From assembly GCA_030612905.1 (NCBI GenBank), contig JAUWNA010000104.1, forward strand, positions 1 to 6,811: a DNA stretch of 6,811 bases, read 5' to 3'. A program made the position numbers and the translations under genes. Numbering within the stretch: the first letter of the stretch is position 1; the number at the start of each line of letters is the position of its first letter. Source of the stretch: Promethearchaeota archaeon. Its GTDB lineage: Archaea > Asgardarchaeota > Lokiarchaeia > Sigyniarchaeales > SOKP01. The notes below the pieces were generated by a model. The model saw nothing but the letters and a program-made list of their open reading frames with translations. It was not told where the DNA came from and made no database searches. Positions 5,404-6,811 of this stretch are shown here, piece after piece.

Positions 5404-6811
5404 TTAACTATATTTCAGGCCCATGCGAATCATCAAAGACGGTAGCAAAAACGGTAGAATATACTGTACGAATATATAAATCGCTGCGATAAGAGCTATA
5501 ATACAGATAATAATAATAACGATCCCCGTCCAACCACTAAAATCCATACCTTCAGTGTACACATTTCCGCCTCCAAAGCCATCAACTATTGTGGTCCAGA
5601 TTAAATCCCAATAATATTCTTCTGGAGGCTCTAAATCTGGTTCGTCTACATCTAACGGCGTTATAGTAAACGAAGTGAACAGTTTAAAAACGATCGTAAT
5701 TTCAGCTTGAATGTATCGATTTGTCACGTGAAGTGCAACTGGGCGAGTCATAGATTGTCTCTCGTCAAGGTTTGTAACAACATGGGAACTTAATTTTAAG
5801 AATATTCCGTCCCAATAAAGATGGTCTTGAACTACAATAGTTTGTTCGTAATAAGTCATTGTAGAGAAGTATTGGTACACCAAAGGAGATAAGGCTCCAA
5901 GTTGATACGTGAATTGACAATCGGTCATCGATTCGGATCGCATTTTAGGATCCCAAATTAAGGCTCCTGATTTCGTAGTTGGATTTAACGACGCACCAAC
6001 CGACATAGGCAGAAGTCCTGGTTCAATGGTTTCGTAAAACGTAGGACCGAGGCTAATGGCTGGGTCCCATAAATGATCGTAAGTTTTATCTGTATCAGTA
6101 TCTGCTGTCATCGTCCCCCCTTTACCACCGCCGTTATGTTCGCTTCTTTCGATTTGGTCGTATTCTGCTGGCGTTAGTCCAACTATCTCTGGTAAATCTG
6201 TACTTAGCAGCCCACAGGTAGAATCAGAAACGTATAAAGCGTCTATAGCGATATAATCGAACTCCTTCGTTATTGTTTGGCCGTCTTCGTCTGTAAAAAT
6301 ATCCGGTAAGGGAGCGGGATTGATGTCAAAAGAGGCTTTAAGGTCGCCTGAAAATAAATTGTTTGCAATGTTATGACTTCGAACGTTGCCGAAATCGTAA
6401 TGAGACCAAGTTAAATCGCTGTCCCATGCTACTCTCGTTTCGCCATTTAAAGCTAAGTGCCTGTAAGTGCCAACGGGGATTATTTCGTGAACTACGTTTA
6501 AATCGGTTTCTACGGCGTCTCCCAAACGAACGTTAGTGAAGATGTTAATCTTATTTCTCATTGTAACTCTGTATTCGAGAAACGTTTGGTTTCCTTCTTC
6601 GTACACTACGAGCAACTCAACATCGTCAGGAGTAGTCTTCCAAAACGCTCCAGTCTCAAATTTTAATTTGCCATTTGTAATAGCGTCTCCGTCAAAATCG
6701 TCGAGTTGAAAGTTCTTTACGACATCATTTCCAGTTACGTAAATATTTGAAGTGTCGGAATAAAAAGGATCAAGTCCAAAAGAAAAAAGAGTTAAAAATG
6801 AAATTGAGAGA
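5404..6811 (-). CDS. type-I membrane protein with unrecognised ectodomain, 5' end outside window
   Basis: The frame is open from the right edge to a TAA, with 468 codons visible. The first residues, LSISFLTLFSFGLDPFYSD, look like the end of a signal peptide, so the true start is probably only a few codons beyond the window. A TTG at 6615 is internal, not the start. The ectodomain (about 15-425) is beta-rich and polar, with a Gly-rich loop NGGGKGG at 226-232, only two cysteines (199 and 298, a possible disulfide) and an acidic Pro-rich linker LDVDEPDLEPPEE at 386-398. One membrane helix follows at about 428-452 (GIVIIIICIIALIAAIYIFV), then a short hydrophobic and basic tail ending MIRMGLKYS. 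The predicted orientation is ectodomain outside, tail inside. It has no motif I can assign. Its CpG-rich codon style matches the non-LamG parts of the giant gene. It could be a surface or envelope glycoprotein, or a virion protein. Confidence 0.9.
   Translation of the reverse strand, partial: LSISFLTLFSFGLDPFYSDTSNIYVTGNDVVKNFQLDDFDGDAITNGKLKFETGAFWKTTPDDVELLVVYEEGNQTFLEYRVTMRNKINIFTNVRLGDAVETDLNVVHEIIPVGTYRHLALNGETRVAWDSDLTWSHYDFGNVRSHNIANNLFSGDLKASFDINPAPLPDIFTDEDGQTITKEFDYIAIDALYVSDSTCGLLSTDLPEIVGLTPAEYDQIERSEHNGGGKGGTMTADTDTDKTYDHLWDPAISLGPTFYETIEPGLLPMSVGASLNPTTKSGALIWDPKMRSESMTDCQFTYQLGALSPLVYQYFSTMTYYEQTIVVQDHLYWDGIFLKLSSHVVTNLDERQSMTRPVALHVTNRYIQAEITIVFKLFTSFTITPLDVDEPDLEPPEEYYWDLIWTTIVDGFGGGNVYTEGMDFSGWTGIVIIIICIIALIAAIYIFVQYILPFLLPSLMIRMGLKYS

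Noticed and set aside
6613..6615. TTG as the start of the type-I membrane protein
   Set aside because: The frame stays open to the right edge, and the 65 codons upstream encode the end of a likely signal peptide plus a plausible domain start.
1..6811. tRNA, rRNA, transposase or attachment-site signals
   Set aside because: Scanned by eye on both strands; no cloverleaf, rRNA motif, transposase motif or paired terminal repeat was found.

Overview
All recognisable genes lie on the minus strand. The window reads as part of one co-directional block for secreted or membrane-anchored proteins in a low-GC genome. The likely source is an archaeon, or a virus or other mobile element of one. Three observations support this. 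A Shine-Dalgarno AGGTGAT precedes the largest gene and is a perfect complement of the archaeal 16S tail. TTG and GTG starts are used. A TATA-like box sits at leaderless spacing in front of a 31-codon gene. The large protein's repeated 'YSWD..Y..G.N' and 'GTIEFW' LamG-type modules look, from memory, like surface proteins of Asgard archaea (Lokiarchaeia and relatives). That is recollection, not a search result.

Layout in transcription order, right to left. (1) 6811-5404: the 3' part (468 codons) of a protein whose start is just outside the window. It has the tail of a signal peptide, a large unrecognised beta-rich ectodomain and one C-terminal membrane helix. (2) 5403-5282: a 122-base gap with a perfect 9-bp inverted repeat followed by T-tracts, a probable terminator. 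(3) 5281-5045: a 78-residue protein with two membrane helices. (4) 4988-4893: a 31-residue protein with one membrane helix, whose last codons contain the ribosome-binding site of the next gene. (5) 4889-1: a very large exported protein, open over at least 1629 codons and running off the left edge. In order it carries a signal peptide, an N-terminal beta region, three tandem LamG/concanavalin-like modules, a linker region, a DNRLRE-type domain, two ~152-residue tandem repeats and the beginning of a coiled coil.

Inferred function: a surface or virion module. The giant modular protein looks like an adhesin or receptor-binding stalk protein, and the small helical proteins and the type-I membrane protein are candidate partners in the envelope or virion. 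A spindle-shaped-virus-like structural cassette (small two-helix capsid protein next to a large adhesin) is a testable possibility but is not shown by the sequence.

The most informative unexplained signal is compositional. Most of the giant gene and the upstream gene are rich in CpG, largely from C-ending codons followed by G-starting codons. The block encoding the LamG modules is about threefold poorer in CpG, which suggests a mosaic gene built from imported modules. No tRNA, rRNA, CRISPR array, insertion sequence or plus-strand gene was seen.
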